Part shown: piece by piece, positions 9,029 through 17,697 of the stretch | Position numbering within the stretch: the stretch's first letter is position 1 | Layout of the letters: each line of letters starts with the position of its first letter | Source: Oceanobacillus kimchii X50 | GTDB taxonomy: Bacteria > Bacillota > Bacilli > Bacillales > Amphibacillaceae | Assembly: GCF_000340475.1 (NCBI RefSeq) | Contig: NZ_CM001792.1 | Span: forward strand, 3,248,592 to 3,312,591 | Length of the DNA: 64,000 nucleotides | Reading direction: 5' to 3' | Made by a program: the position numbers and the translations under genes | Notes under the pieces: model-generated | The model's database searches: none | What the model was told of the DNA's origin: nothing | Seen by the model: the letters and a program-made list of their open reading frames with translations, nothing else

Positions 9029-12000
9029 TTATAAACTTAGCAATTCTTTTATATCATCCTCATTTAATGAAGAAAGCATTGTTTCTCCTGGTTGAATGAC
9101 TTGATCTATCAATTCTCTTTTCCTTTGCTGTAGATCATATATTTTTTCTTCAATTGTTCCTTCTGTTACTAATCGAATCACTTGTACAACCTTTTTTTGT
9201 CCGAAACGATGAGCTCTTCCAGTTGCTTGGTCCTCTACTGCAGGATTCCACCATAAGTCAAACAAAATAACCGTATCTGCACCAGTTAGGTTTAGACCTG
9301 TACCACCTGCTTTAAGTGAAATAAGAAAGATATCATTTTCGCCATTATTAAATCGTTCACTCATTTCGACTCTTTCTTTGGAAGACGTCTGACCATGAAG
9401 ATAAAAGTATCCATAACCTTCTCTGTTCAACCGCTGCTGAATAATTTCATGCATACTTGTAAATTGAGAAAAAATCAACAATCGCTTGCCGTTATCTAAT
9501 GCAGTCTGGATTGTTTCCATTAATTGCTCGAGCTTTCCAGACGCTCCTTCATAGTTTTCAATAAACATGGAAGGATGACAACATATTTGTCTTAGACGAG
9601 TTAATCCAGCAAGAATTTTCATTCTGTTTTGTTGGAATCCATTTTCTTTAAATGATTGGACTGCATCCTGCTGAACCTGTCGTAAATAGCCAACGTATAG
9701 ATCTTTTTGTTCCCTCGTTAATTCAGAGACATGTACAGATTCAATTTTCTCAGGTAACTCTTTTAAAACATCTTGCTTTAATCTTCGTAAGATAAAAGGT
9801 CGAGTTATTGCGGCAATTTTTTTAGGATCTAGCTGTTTAAACGACCGTTGATCGGGCATCAACCCTGGTAGTACAACTTGAAATATGGACCATAGCTCTT
9901 CTATCGAGTTCTCAATAGGGGTACCACTTAATGCAAATCGTCTTGTTGCTTTAATTTGTCGAATAGCCCGAGAAGTTTTTGTTTGATAATTTTTTATATA
10001 TTGTGCCTCATCCAGTAATAATGTCTGGAACGTTATTTCCTTATAAAATTCAATATCCTGACGTAATGTTGCATAGGATGTTATCCATATGTCCTTATTG
10101 GTTGACTCTGACATAACTTGATGACGTTCGACAGGGTTTCCTGTCAACACTGCTACCTGTAAGTGAGGGGCAAACTTCTCTAATTCATTTTTCCAATTAT
10201 AAACTACGGATGATGGAACAACAATCAAGTGTGGCCCAATTGTTTCCCCTGCTGATTCAGATACCAAATACGTAATACTTTGTAATGTCTTACCTAATCC
10301 CATATCATCTGCTAATATACCACCTAAATGATACTGACTCAAAGACTTAAACCACTGATAGCCTACTTTTTGATAACTTCGTAAGGTTGCTTGAACGTTT
10401 TCAGGGATCTCATATACCTGCTCTTCGGGTGAATGGAGGTGACTTAATAATTCTCGAAAATGTGGATCATAATGTTTTTTTGTTTCAATTAAATCATCTA
10501 ACTGCGAACCACGGTATGCGGGCATATGAATCGTACCATCTAATAACTCGTCTTTTGAAATCCTCATATCATTAAACAAGCGCTGCATCGAACTAAATTC
10601 TTCCGTCTCCAGATTCATCATCTGACCTGATTGCAGTCGAAAAAACCGCTTCCGTTCAATTACAGCTTGCAGTATCTTATTTACTTCATTATCGTTTATT
10701 CCATCAATATTAAAACCGATTTCTAATAAGTTCGATTGCCCTTCCATTCGAACACTAGTATATGGTTCTGGCTCATTTTCTATAAACAATCCTCTGAATT
10801 CGGATGATAAAAATAACTCAACATAGTTATCTAGATACGGTAAGACATGATAAAGAAAATTATATAAATCTTCTTCCCCCGCATCCATATACAGTTCTTT
10901 TCCGTTATATCTAAAGTTTGCATCTTCAATATATTTCATGATTAATTTTTCCTGCGGTACATCTCGAATAATCATGACCTGATGATCTTTTTTCCCTTGG
11001 AAAGGGTCAATACTATGAGAACCATAATGGTATTCTAACTTCCCAATTATCAATCCCTCTCTTAATTCCAAGTGACATTTTGCTCGTAATGGAGCTTTGA
11101 TAAGTTCATCAGATAGTTGCTCATCCATATCAATATCACCAACGCGTTGAAGTGAAGGCATAACTTCAGATAGGAATGTATCAGTTTGTTCTTTTGGTAC
11201 ATCAAAATTCATATCTTCAAATCGGAACTTTTCCATCTGTTGTAAAACTGGAATTTGCTCATAGGTTGGAAAATAAAAGATTCCTTGCTGAAACAGAATA
11301 TTATATAAAGGAAAAAAGATAGTCTCTTTTAATTCAGACATAGACAGAACAACATGCTCATCTTGTTTTGTTATATAAAATTGAAAGGGAAGTTCAGCCT
11401 CTTGCAATTGTATATCCTTATACTGGCTCACATTATCAACAATATAAAAATTACGATCTACAAGCTTAAATAATAAATCTTTCACTACATAAGGTGGAAT
11501 AGTTACATACCTTCTATCTGTACTTTTCCCCCCAAATGTATAGCTATCATACAATTCTTCGTTCTTACAAAGATCATGCAATATACGAAGGATCTCCATA
11601 TCCGCTTCAGCAAAAGAATGTATGGACGGTTCATAAGTAAACTTCTTCGTAAATGAAAACGGTTCTTGATCCTGTACCGCATCTAAAAAAGAAGCTACAT
11701 TTCGAACGACATAACGATGTTGTTCTCCCGTTTTTATTTCTAACTGTAATCGTCGATCATACGTCCAGCTTCCTATATACTCTACCGACATTTCTGATTT
11801 AGAATAATTCTCTTCTTCTACAGCATCTAACGGGGTTAAAATATTACTCATCGCTTCAATAAACCTGCTCGAGCGATAAAAATTTGGTTGTCTTATGGAC
11901 GTACCTCCATTTTTTTCTATAGCTGTTATAGCAATTAATGTTGCTACAATATGCTTACAAGAACCAAATGTTTCAAAAGCAGGACAATCACAAAATGTAT

Positions 12001-12199
12001 CAATGGAACCTTTCTCCATATCAGTTAAACCAATTTCAACAAAATAATCCTCTGAACCTTGTACTGTCGCAGTCCAAACATTATGGTTACGATCAAATAC
12101 AACGTCTTTTACTTGGTCATTTTTATAATAGGTTAATCCCCGCTTATAAAATGCAGAAGGAAATAGTTTTTGAATATCAATATCTTTAATACTTTTCAA
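9029..12199 (-). CDS. SWIM zinc-finger SNF2 family helicase
   Basis: A 1056-aa SWI2/SNF2 ATPase that would translocate on duplex DNA or remodel protein-DNA complexes. A SWIM zinc finger of the CxCx(n)CxH type is at residues 70-83 (C70, C72, C81, H83). A long middle region (about 100-600) has no recognised motif. The SNF2 core follows: DDMGLGKT Walker A (631-638), DEAQ box (730-733), SGTPIENS, then the helicase C domain with LHGQTSSKERVE and ATGRAHRFGQ. This matches the larger Bacillus YwqA/HepA-like proteins. The start is a TTG with AAAGGTGGG upstream. No frameshift is seen. Confidence 0.92.
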   Translation of the reverse strand: MKSIKDIDIQKLFPSAFYKRGLTYYKNDQVKDVVFDRNHNVWTATVQGSEDYFVEIGLTDMEKGSIDTFCDCPAFETFGSCKHIVATLIAITAIEKNGGTSIRQPNFYRSSRFIEAMSNILTPLDAVEEENYSKSEMSVEYIGSWTYDRRLQLEIKTGEQHRYVVRNVASFLDAVQDQEPFSFTKKFTYEPSIHSFAEADMEILRILHDLCKNEELYDSYTFGGKSTDRRYVTIPPYVVKDLLFKLVDRNFYIVDNVSQYKDIQLQEAELPFQFYITKQDEHVVLSMSELKETIFFPLYNILFQQGIFYFPTYEQIPVLQQMEKFRFEDMNFDVPKEQTDTFLSEVMPSLQRVGDIDMDEQLSDELIKAPLRAKCHLELREGLIIGKLEYHYGSHSIDPFQGKKDHQVMIIRDVPQEKLIMKYIEDANFRYNGKELYMDAGEEDLYNFLYHVLPYLDNYVELFLSSEFRGLFIENEPEPYTSVRMEGQSNLLEIGFNIDGINDNEVNKILQAVIERKRFFRLQSGQMMNLETEEFSSMQRLFNDMRISKDELLDGTIHMPAYRGSQLDDLIETKKHYDPHFRELLSHLHSPEEQVYEIPENVQATLRSYQKVGYQWFKSLSQYHLGGILADDMGLGKTLQSITYLVSESAGETIGPHLIVVPSSVVYNWKNELEKFAPHLQVAVLTGNPVERHQVMSESTNKDIWITSYATLRQDIEFYKEITFQTLLLDEAQYIKNYQTKTSRAIRQIKATRRFALSGTPIENSIEELWSIFQVVLPGLMPDQRSFKQLDPKKIAAITRPFILRRLKQDVLKELPEKIESVHVSELTREQKDLYVGYLRQVQQDAVQSFKENGFQQNRMKILAGLTRLRQICCHPSMFIENYEGASGKLEQLMETIQTALDNGKRLLIFSQFTSMHEIIQQRLNREGYGYFYLHGQTSSKERVEMSERFNNGENDIFLISLKAGGTGLNLTGADTVILFDLWWNPAVEDQATGRAHRFGQKKVVQVIRLVTEGTIEEKIYDLQQRKRELIDQVIQPGETMLSSLNEDDIKELLSL

Positions 12200-12268
12200 A
12201 GCTTATTAACCCACCTTTTTTGACCGATTTCTTCTATTATATAGTAAAAATACCCATTTTTATACGAA

Positions 12269-13459
12269 TTACGCAAGTTTCTCTTTCGATTTAAGCACTA
12301 TGAAAATATAAATAAGCATTGAAATTACAATTGATCCTGCTGCAGTTAAGTAAATCGAAGCATAGTTAAACCAGGAAGCAATTTGTCCAAACAAAATTGC
12401 GCCAATCCCTACTCCCAAATCAAATGAAGAGAAAAACGTTGCATTAGCCATTCCTTTCCGATCATTAGGTGCTTTATTTACAGCCCATGCTTGTAAAGCT
12501 GGTTGGACCGCTCCGAATCCTAATCCAAAACATCCAGCTGCCGTCAATAGAATAGCCGTACTAGGTAACCAAGATAACAGCAACATGGAAACAAAAATCA
12601 ATACTGCTGCTGGTAAAAATATATATTTATGTCCTTTCCGGTCATAAATTCGACCAGAAAATGTACGAGATATCATAATAAAAATAGCAAAAATCAAGAA
12701 ATACAAATGAATGCCTTCTACTCCTTTTTCCATTGCATGTAAGGGTAAGAATGTAGCAATTCCTCCAAATGCAAATGTAATAAAAAATAAGAGAATGGAA
12801 GGTTGTATAGCAGATTTTTCAAACACATCAAATCGAGCTACTTGTGTTTTATGCGGTGATAAATTCACTTTTTTATAGTGAATTTTCAAGGCAAATAATA
12901 ATGCAATTAAACCAAATACTGCACAAAATAAAAATAACTGACTAAACGAAATAATACCAGCTAATGTTAATCCTAGGGATGGACCAAATGCTAATGCAAT
13001 ATTTCCTGATAAACCAAAATAACCCATACCTTCGCCTCGACGCTTTGGCGGTATAAGATCAGTTGCAACAGTTCCACCGGCAGTTGTAGAAAATCCCCAG
13101 CCGATTCCTTGGACAATACGAATAATGACAAGTAATACAAGACTTGCTGTAAATGCATAAGCTCCCACAGATATGACAAAAATGCCTAAGCCTAACAAAT
13201 AAACAAATCCTCTTCCCTTCGATTCTAAAGCATGCCCTGCATAGGGACGAATCAGTAATGCTGAAAATGTAAATATACCAACAATAATACCGACCATTTG
13301 ATCACTACCGCCAAGTTCTTTTACAAATAATGGAATCGTTGGTAATGTCATCTGGAATCCTAGGAAAATAAAAAAATTCGCTATCCAAATAAATAGAAAG
13401 TCCCTAGACCAAATTTTCTCTTTACCCAAGTCAGTTTTAGTATTTACTTCTTGCACCAT
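12269..13459 (-). CDS. Major facilitator superfamily transporter
   Basis: A 396-aa integral membrane protein with 12 predicted helices and MFS motifs: the loop 2-3 signature appears as RPYAGHALESKGRG, and PxxRRGEGMGYFGL follows helix 5. It most resembles small-molecule/drug efflux MFS proteins of the YwoG/YfkF kind. A short N-terminal tail precedes the first helix at about residue 22. ATG at 13459 follows AGAGGGAAG. It is upstream of, and in the same orientation as, the SNF2 gene with a 69-nt gap containing a possible TATAAT, so the two may or may not be co-transcribed. The substrate is unknown. Confidence 0.85.
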   Translation of the reverse strand: MVQEVNTKTDLGKEKIWSRDFLFIWIANFFIFLGFQMTLPTIPLFVKELGGSDQMVGIIVGIFTFSALLIRPYAGHALESKGRGFVYLLGLGIFVISVGAYAFTASLVLLVIIRIVQGIGWGFSTTAGGTVATDLIPPKRRGEGMGYFGLSGNIALAFGPSLGLTLAGIISFSQLFLFCAVFGLIALLFALKIHYKKVNLSPHKTQVARFDVFEKSAIQPSILLFFITFAFGGIATFLPLHAMEKGVEGIHLYFLIFAIFIMISRTFSGRIYDRKGHKYIFLPAAVLIFVSMLLLSWLPSTAILLTAAGCFGLGFGAVQPALQAWAVNKAPNDRKGMANATFFSSFDLGVGIGAILFGQIASWFNYASIYLTAAGSIVISMLIYIFIVLKSKEKLA

Positions 13460-13584
13460 AAAAAAACTTCCCTCTATGTTTAGTTAGATTACGATGTTAT
13501 TATACAAGAATTTTTTAATAATTAAAATCAATCGACTCTCCTAATTTTAGAGTTACTAATTATTCGGTTTATGAAATATCTAAC

Positions 13585-13638
13585 AAAAAAACGAGCAATC
13601 ATTTTGTCTTGTTACCAAGATCCAAATCATTGCTCGTT
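13585..13638 (-). terminator. Terminator of the monooxygenase/ATP-grasp operon
   Basis: Inverted repeat ACGAGCAATCATTTTG / CAAATCATTGCTCGT with one mismatch, ending on the minus strand in a run of T (complement of the A run at 13585-13590). It lies right after the ATP-grasp stop codon. Confidence 0.85.
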
Positions 13639-13659
13639 ATCTCTACATCTTCTCTTTTA

Positions 13660-14604
13660 CTACTTAACTTTTAGTTGTTCTAATTCTCTTTCTAAAAATT
13701 TCGCAACTTCTAACATTCCGTAAGTTCCATAGTTTTCTTCTGCTTCTGAATTATAATTTGTGTTGGTATTAATATCGTACGTAAAAATATTTCCATTCGC
13801 ATCTTCTATAAATTCGATTCCAGCGATTTGAATATCATTTGCTGCTAAAACTTTCTCGTATTGTTCTATTATTGGGTGATTAAATCCTTCCCGAACTTGA
13901 AATTTTGCAGGTTTTTCAGGTTCTTCTCCAGCTGGACAAAATAAGTCTTCCACAGAACAAGCATCTGCTGGACATAGCTCAAATCCTTCTGAAGTATCCA
14001 CCTTCACAGCATATACAAATTTCCCATCTACAAACTCACAACGTGTAATATAAGATTCTGGAGATACAATATATTCTTGCAATAACGTTATACCATCTAT
14101 CGGTTCTTCAAAATTACTACTATTCACATACGATTGAAGAGCTTGCGTTGATCGGAATAATTGTACACCTAATCCCTTTCCTGCTCGGTTATGCTTGGTA
14201 ATAAAACTTTTTCCTTCAAATTGTTCTGCTGCTTTTAAGATATTCTCTTTTCCAACTGCTGCAGCTGTTTTTGGCGTTTTTACACCAAACCTCTCAAGTT
14301 CCAAGTATTGTTGAACTTTACTTACTTCCAATTGTAGGGCACGGCTACCATTAATAACCTTTCTTCCATGAAACTCTAACCACGCTAACACAGCATTTGT
14401 AAACTCTGGCGCAAAACGATTTCCTCTTGTATGAGAGGATGCGCTCATGCGATTATAAAATATTCCCTCTGGTGGTTCACTCAGTAAATCTATATGTCCT
14501 TCTTGAAGTAACCAATCTTCATAAGGAAGTTCTAAATCATTAAATCGTTTTATAAGATGTTCTGTCCATTCCATATTTTCATGTAAAACATAAATTTTAC
14601 TCAT
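13660..14604 (-). CDS. RimK-like ATP-grasp ligase in a SAM-riboswitch operon
   Basis: A 314-aa ATP-grasp protein of the RimK/alpha-L-glutamate ligase type, forming a carboxylate-amine or similar bond through an acyl phosphate. Visible: a pre-ATP-grasp N-terminal domain (1-110), the lysine loop FITKHNRAGKGLGVQLFR, and Mg-binding residues in IAGIEFIEDANGNIFTYDINTNTNYN. AAAGGAGT is too close to the first ATG (14610) and 8 nt from the ATG at 14604, which is chosen. It follows the monooxygenase by 13 nt and is therefore under the same SAM-I riboswitch. An ATP-grasp enzyme in such an operon is unusual; the substrate may be a sulfur-containing amino acid or peptide (inference). Confidence 0.85.
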   Translation of the reverse strand: MSKIYVLHENMEWTEHLIKRFNDLELPYEDWLLQEGHIDLLSEPPEGIFYNRMSASSHTRGNRFAPEFTNAVLAWLEFHGRKVINGSRALQLEVSKVQQYLELERFGVKTPKTAAAVGKENILKAAEQFEGKSFITKHNRAGKGLGVQLFRSTQALQSYVNSSNFEEPIDGITLLQEYIVSPESYITRCEFVDGKFVYAVKVDTSEGFELCPADACSVEDLFCPAGEEPEKPAKFQVREGFNHPIIEQYEKVLAANDIQIAGIEFIEDANGNIFTYDINTNTNYNSEAEENYGTYGMLEVAKFLERELEQLKVK

Positions 14605-14617
14605 TATCATGACTCCT

Positions 14618-15673
14618 TTAGTGTAACGTAGATGTCTTCTTTCTTAATTCTTCTACTTTCGGCATCACTTGCTTAGCAAATCGTTCCAACTCTTCCAATT
14701 GAGGGGAGCATTGTAGTAATAGCTGATCCAAACCAACTTTCTCATATTCTATTATTCTTTCTGCAATTTGTTCAGGTGTTCCTACAAGATTCGGACGTAA
14801 CCCTCTGTTCGAAACAGAATAATCTTTTATTTGTAATTGTTGTTCTAATTGGGATTTAGAAGTAAAATCTTTCATTCCTGCATATCCTTTTTCGTCTTTT
14901 ATTGATGTAATTCTTTCCAACTCTTGTAATGCTTCTTCCTCAGAGTCTCTACATATCACGTAGGCAGCCATACTAAATGATTGCAATGCTTCCTTATCGA
15001 GATTATTTCTCCGATTTTTCATATTACCTATTTTTTCTTGAATTTCTTCTACTGTTCCACCATGCATCACATATGCATCGCATAAAGTAGAAATTACTTG
15101 CTTCCCTTTTTCACTTTCTCCCCCAGCATATAGAATTGGATTCGGTTGTTGAATAGGTTTTGGTGCTAACTTCGTATTCTCTACCTGATAAAATTTCCCG
15201 TAGTAAGAGAAGGTACCTTCCGACCAAAGTCCTTTTAAAACCTCTAGGAATTCGATTGTTCTATCGTACCGCTCATCATGTTCAGTGAAGTCTCCACCAT
15301 ATTGTTTCGCTTCTTCTGACCACCATCCAGAAACAACATTTAGCGTGAATCTTCCTCCACTTAATTGGTCAATATTAGCAGCCATTTTCGCAATTACTGC
15401 TGGATTGTGATATATCGGTCTAACCGCTGTCATAATTTCAATTTTATTTGTTACAGCAGCTAACCCAGCTGCTGTTGTCCAAGCTTCTAAAGAATTCGCT
15501 TCTATCCCTTTAATATCATTTAAATATAATTCAGCAATTAATGTCGTATCATAGCCCCATTCCTCAGCATGCTGAATTACCTGTTTCGCATATTCAAACG
15601 TAGGAGGCATCTGCTCATCTTCTACATTACGAAGCCAACCTCCAAAAATCGGCAACCAAAAACCATACTTCAT
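14618..15673 (-). CDS. Flavin-dependent monooxygenase, sulfonate/sulfone type (LLM class)
   Basis: A 351-aa luciferase-like monooxygenase of the SsuD/SfnG group, which use FMNH2 and O2 to cleave C-S bonds of alkanesulfonates or sulfones, releasing sulfite or sulfinate for sulfur assimilation. Visible: MKYGFWLPIFGGWLRN, EIMTAVRPIYHNPAVIAKMAANID, GRFTLNVVSGWW and LYAGGESEKGK. The GGGGG ribosome binding site touches the upstream ATG at 15679 but is 6 nt from that at 15673. Control by a SAM-I riboswitch and a divergent FMN reductase support the role. The exact substrate is not predictable. Confidence 0.88.
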   Translation of the reverse strand: MKYGFWLPIFGGWLRNVEDEQMPPTFEYAKQVIQHAEEWGYDTTLIAELYLNDIKGIEANSLEAWTTAAGLAAVTNKIEIMTAVRPIYHNPAVIAKMAANIDQLSGGRFTLNVVSGWWSEEAKQYGGDFTEHDERYDRTIEFLEVLKGLWSEGTFSYYGKFYQVENTKLAPKPIQQPNPILYAGGESEKGKQVISTLCDAYVMHGGTVEEIQEKIGNMKNRRNNLDKEALQSFSMAAYVICRDSEEEALQELERITSIKDEKGYAGMKDFTSKSQLEQQLQIKDYSVSNRGLRPNLVGTPEQIAERIIEYEKVGLDQLLLQCSPQLEELERFAKQVMPKVEELRKKTSTLH

Positions 15674-15707
15674 TTTCATCCCCCATGTCTATAGTTGTAA
15701 TAATACT

Positions 15708-15861
15708 AAAAAAGCCCTTTCCTTAGATAAGAAAAGAGCTCTGTCACCGTCTTCTCTTATCTACCAAGCATAAAAATGCTTGATGGATTTGGCACAGTAT
15801 TCAAACTAGAACCTGTTGCCGAGGCTTCTGTGGGCCATGTCCCTCCACCTCTCAGGATAAG
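15708..15861 (-). promoter_or_regulatory. SAM-I (S-box) riboswitch upstream of the monooxygenase
   Basis: On the minus strand the aptamer (complement of 15756-15861) shows the S-box landmarks: CTTATCCTGAGAGGTGGAGG at the 5' end, then GGGACATGGCCC, then GCCTCGGCAAC, and a closing GATAAG. An expression platform follows: the terminator AGCTCTTTTC / GGAAAGGGCT with a U run (complement of 15708-15740), and an overlapping antiterminator pairing of AGATAAGA with TCTTATCT. SAM binding should form P1 and release the terminator, so the operon is expressed when methionine/SAM is low. Confidence 0.93.
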
Positions 15862-15889
15862 ATATTTCATTATTTAGTTTGTTTCAACG

Positions 15890-15918
15890 ATAATAATACA
15901 AGCTGATAGAATTGTCAA
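15890..15918 (-). promoter_or_regulatory. Promoter of the leftward SAM-riboswitch operon
   Basis: Minus-strand TTGACA (complement of 15913-15918), 17-bp spacer and TATTAT (complement of 15890-15895). It is placed immediately upstream of the S-box leader and is only 24 bp from the divergent promoter. Confidence 0.75.
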
Positions 15919-15941
15919 TTAAATTTCCTCACAAAACAAAG

Positions 15942-15970
15942 TTGACTTATCGGGATTGATATATTAGAAT
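15942..15970 (+). promoter_or_regulatory. Promoter of the rightward SAM-riboswitch transcript
   Basis: TTGACT (15942-15947), 17-bp spacer, TAGAAT (15965-15970), about 20 nt before the start of the second S-box aptamer. Confidence 0.72.
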
Positions 15971-15989
15971 ATATAAAAAATTAATACAT

Positions 15990-16152
15990 CTTATCAAGAG
16001 AAGCCGAGGGACCTGGCCCGTTGACGCTTCAGCAACCTCTAATTTCATTAGAAAGGTGCTACCTCCAGCAAGTTATATTTCTTGAAAGATAAGAGCCCAG
16101 ATTAAAAAAAATCCGCGACGCTCTTATTTGTTAAGCTTATCGCGGGTTTTCT
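15990..16152 (+). promoter_or_regulatory. SAM-I (S-box) riboswitch upstream of the FMN reductase
   Basis: The aptamer runs 15990-16093: CTTATCAAGAGAAGCCGAGG, GGGACCTGGCCC, CTTCAGCAACC, AAAGGTGCTACCTCCAGC and a closing GATAAG. A terminator with outer stem CCGCGA / TCGCGG and a T run spans 16112-16152. ATAAGAGC at the 3' end of the aptamer can pair with GCTCTTAT inside the terminator stem, giving the expected antiterminator. This is the second S-box in 450 bp, on the opposite strand from the first. Confidence 0.93.
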
Positions 16153-16187
16153 TATATTCTAATTTATTTTCAAAGGAGATAGGTAAA

Positions 16188-16739
16188 ATGAACAACATTG
16201 TGACATTGTCCGGCAGCCCCTCCGAACTATCTAGGTCAGAAAAGGTCTTACATTATTTAGGTGATCAACTAATCCAACAGAAATTTTCTGTAACCCATAT
16301 TTCTGTTAAAGATGTGCCGTATGAAGATTTATTTACAGGGAATTTTCAAAGTGCGGCTATTAAGAATATAACCCAAAAAATCCAAGTGGCAGATGGTGTC
16401 ATCGTTGGTTCTCCTGTCTATAAAGGAGCATATTCGGGTGTTTTGAAAGCTTTAATTGATCTATTGCCCCAGGATGCACTTAAACACACACCAGTCTTAC
16501 CAATTATGACAGGGGGCAGCCCTGCACATTTATTAGCGGTTGAGTACACATTAAAACCTGTTCTCGCAACTTTAAAAGCACATAACCTCAAAGGATTATA
16601 TTTTTTAGATGAACAAATAGATAAACAACACGAAATCCCTATTATCGATAATAATATCTTACAACGAGCAAAGAAACAGGTGGACTATTTTGCACAAATG
16701 GTTGAAGGAACTTCGACACAAGCATTAACAACTTATTGA
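16188..16739 (+). CDS. ssuE: NAD(P)H-dependent FMN reductase (SsuE type)
   Basis: A 183-aa flavodoxin-like reductase supplying FMNH2 to flavin-dependent monooxygenases. Family marks: N-terminal LSGSPSELSRSEKVL, the VGSPVYKGAYSGVLKALIDLLP motif that binds flavin and includes the tetramer interface, and IMTGGSPAHLLA. Length is as usual for SsuE/MsuE. ATG 16188 follows AAAGGAGATAGG; the longer frame from 16128 would run through the riboswitch terminator and is rejected. It is divergent from the LLM monooxygenase and both arms carry SAM-I riboswitches, so they probably form one two-component sulfur-scavenging enzyme. Confidence 0.9.
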   Translation: MNNIVTLSGSPSELSRSEKVLHYLGDQLIQQKFSVTHISVKDVPYEDLFTGNFQSAAIKNITQKIQVADGVIVGSPVYKGAYSGVLKALIDLLPQDALKHTPVLPIMTGGSPAHLLAVEYTLKPVLATLKAHNLKGLYFLDEQIDKQHEIPIIDNNILQRAKKQVDYFAQMVEGTSTQALTTY

Positions 16740-16753
16740 GGAGACTTTAATCA

Positions 16754-16879
16754 ATGAATAAACGAATTTCTTTAACGTTTTTGATACGATGTATCAATAC
16801 TGGTCTATGGAGACATACCCAGGACCAATCTCATATATACAAATACAGTCTTCCACCAAACACAATTATAATAAAGTAG
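16754..16879 (+). pseudogene. Remnant of an NtaA/SnaA/DszA-type monooxygenase gene
   Basis: A 41-codon frame with a good ribosome binding site (GAGGAGA) sits 14 nt after the FMN reductase stop. It reads TGLWRHTQDQSHIYK, close to the conserved N-terminal GLWRHPEDQSHxYK of NtaA/SnaA/DszA-family flavin monooxygenases (about 440 aa). The upstream family motif LNAFDMN is also recognisable as NVFDTM, but in a different frame, so at least one indel has occurred; the frame then ends at TAG. The rest of the gene is absent. The intact position suggests the FMN reductase once had a second co-transcribed partner. Confidence 0.7.
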
Positions 16880-16922
16880 AAAAGAGACTAGGAACATTTA
16901 TTCTTTGTCCTAGTCTCTTAAA
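16880..16922. terminator. Bidirectional terminator between sulfur locus and sodC-like gene
   Basis: Perfect 12-bp inverted repeat AAGAGACTAGGA / TCCTAGTCTCTT (16882-16893 with 16908-16919) between convergent genes, flanked by short A and T tracts. Confidence 0.78.
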
Positions 16923-16940
16923 GTTTAAGAATGGAATTAA

Positions 16941-17525
16941 TTATTCTCCTATTACACCACACGCAATACGATCTCCTGCGTCACCAGATGGTTGAGACCT
17001 ATAATCATCTGGACCGGAATGAATCATTAATGAGGTTCCTTGCTCTGTATACAATGTATTCTCCGTATCAGCTTGTAAAGTCACCATTGGAGCATCAACT
17101 TCTGCCTGAACGGTTCCGTCTTCATTTACGGTGATGTTCTCTAAATCACCTGCATGAGGTCCTTCTGGATGATTAAATCCGTGCTTAGCATTTGTTGGGT
17201 TATAATGCGAGCCAGCTGATTCAAAATCTGGCAATTCACATTTACCTACTTCATGAATATGAAAACCATGTTCTCCTGCTGGTAAATCTTCACCCTCTAA
17301 TGAAATATGAACTCCTTCTTCACCTTCTGTTAATGTAGCTGTTCCAACAACTTGTCCTTCGTTATTTTCTAGTGAGACTAAAACCTCTTCCTCTGCAGTT
17401 GCATTCGATTCTACTGCTTCCTCACCCTTATCCTGATTTTCTTGCCCTGTTTGATCATCGTTACATGCTATCAGTAACAGGGTAATTAACATAAACGACA
17501 ATACATATACCCATTGTTTTTTCAC
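16941..17525 (-). CDS. sodC: Cu/Zn superoxide dismutase-like lipoprotein
   Basis: A 194-aa exported superoxide dismutase. The GTG at 17525 with AAAGGAG upstream gives a lipoprotein signal peptide ending LLLIAC (Cys21); longer frames lack a start signal. The mature part begins with a Glu-rich linker, then the SOD domain. All metal ligands appear present: FHIH (two Cu His), SHYNP (bridging His), KHG and HAGD (Zn His/Asp) and LMIHSG (last Cu His), plus DRIACGVI with the active-site Arg. Some Bacillus homologues (YojM) lack Cu ligands; this one does not, so it may be active. It would detoxify extracytoplasmic superoxide. Confidence 0.92.
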   Translation of the reverse strand: MKKQWVYVLSFMLITLLLIACNDDQTGQENQDKGEEAVESNATAEEEVLVSLENNEGQVVGTATLTEGEEGVHISLEGEDLPAGEHGFHIHEVGKCELPDFESAGSHYNPTNAKHGFNHPEGPHAGDLENITVNEDGTVQAEVDAPMVTLQADTENTLYTEQGTSLMIHSGPDDYRSQPSGDAGDRIACGVIGE

Positions 17526-17652
17526 TATGTTTACTCCTTTCGTTGAAGATATGAATATATAATTATTACCTATATCTATCATTCACAACTTAGCTTAGAT
17601 TTAAACGCGAAATTTGGCATAATATGTAATTGTAAAATCCATTATAATTATT

Positions 17653-17687
17653 TAAAAAACTCCCAAACTATTCGTTTGGGAGTTTTA
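17653..17687 (-). terminator. Terminator of the DoxX gene
   Basis: Inverted repeat AAAACTCCCAAAC / GTTTGGGAGTTTT around a 5-nt loop, immediately after the DoxX stop codon; the minus-strand 3' side is U rich. Confidence 0.88.
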
Positions 17688-17697
17688 GATTCCTATT

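Noticed and set aside
16128..16187. Longer N-terminus for the FMN reductase
   Set aside because: It would be translated from within the riboswitch terminator; AAAGGAG marks the ATG at 16188.
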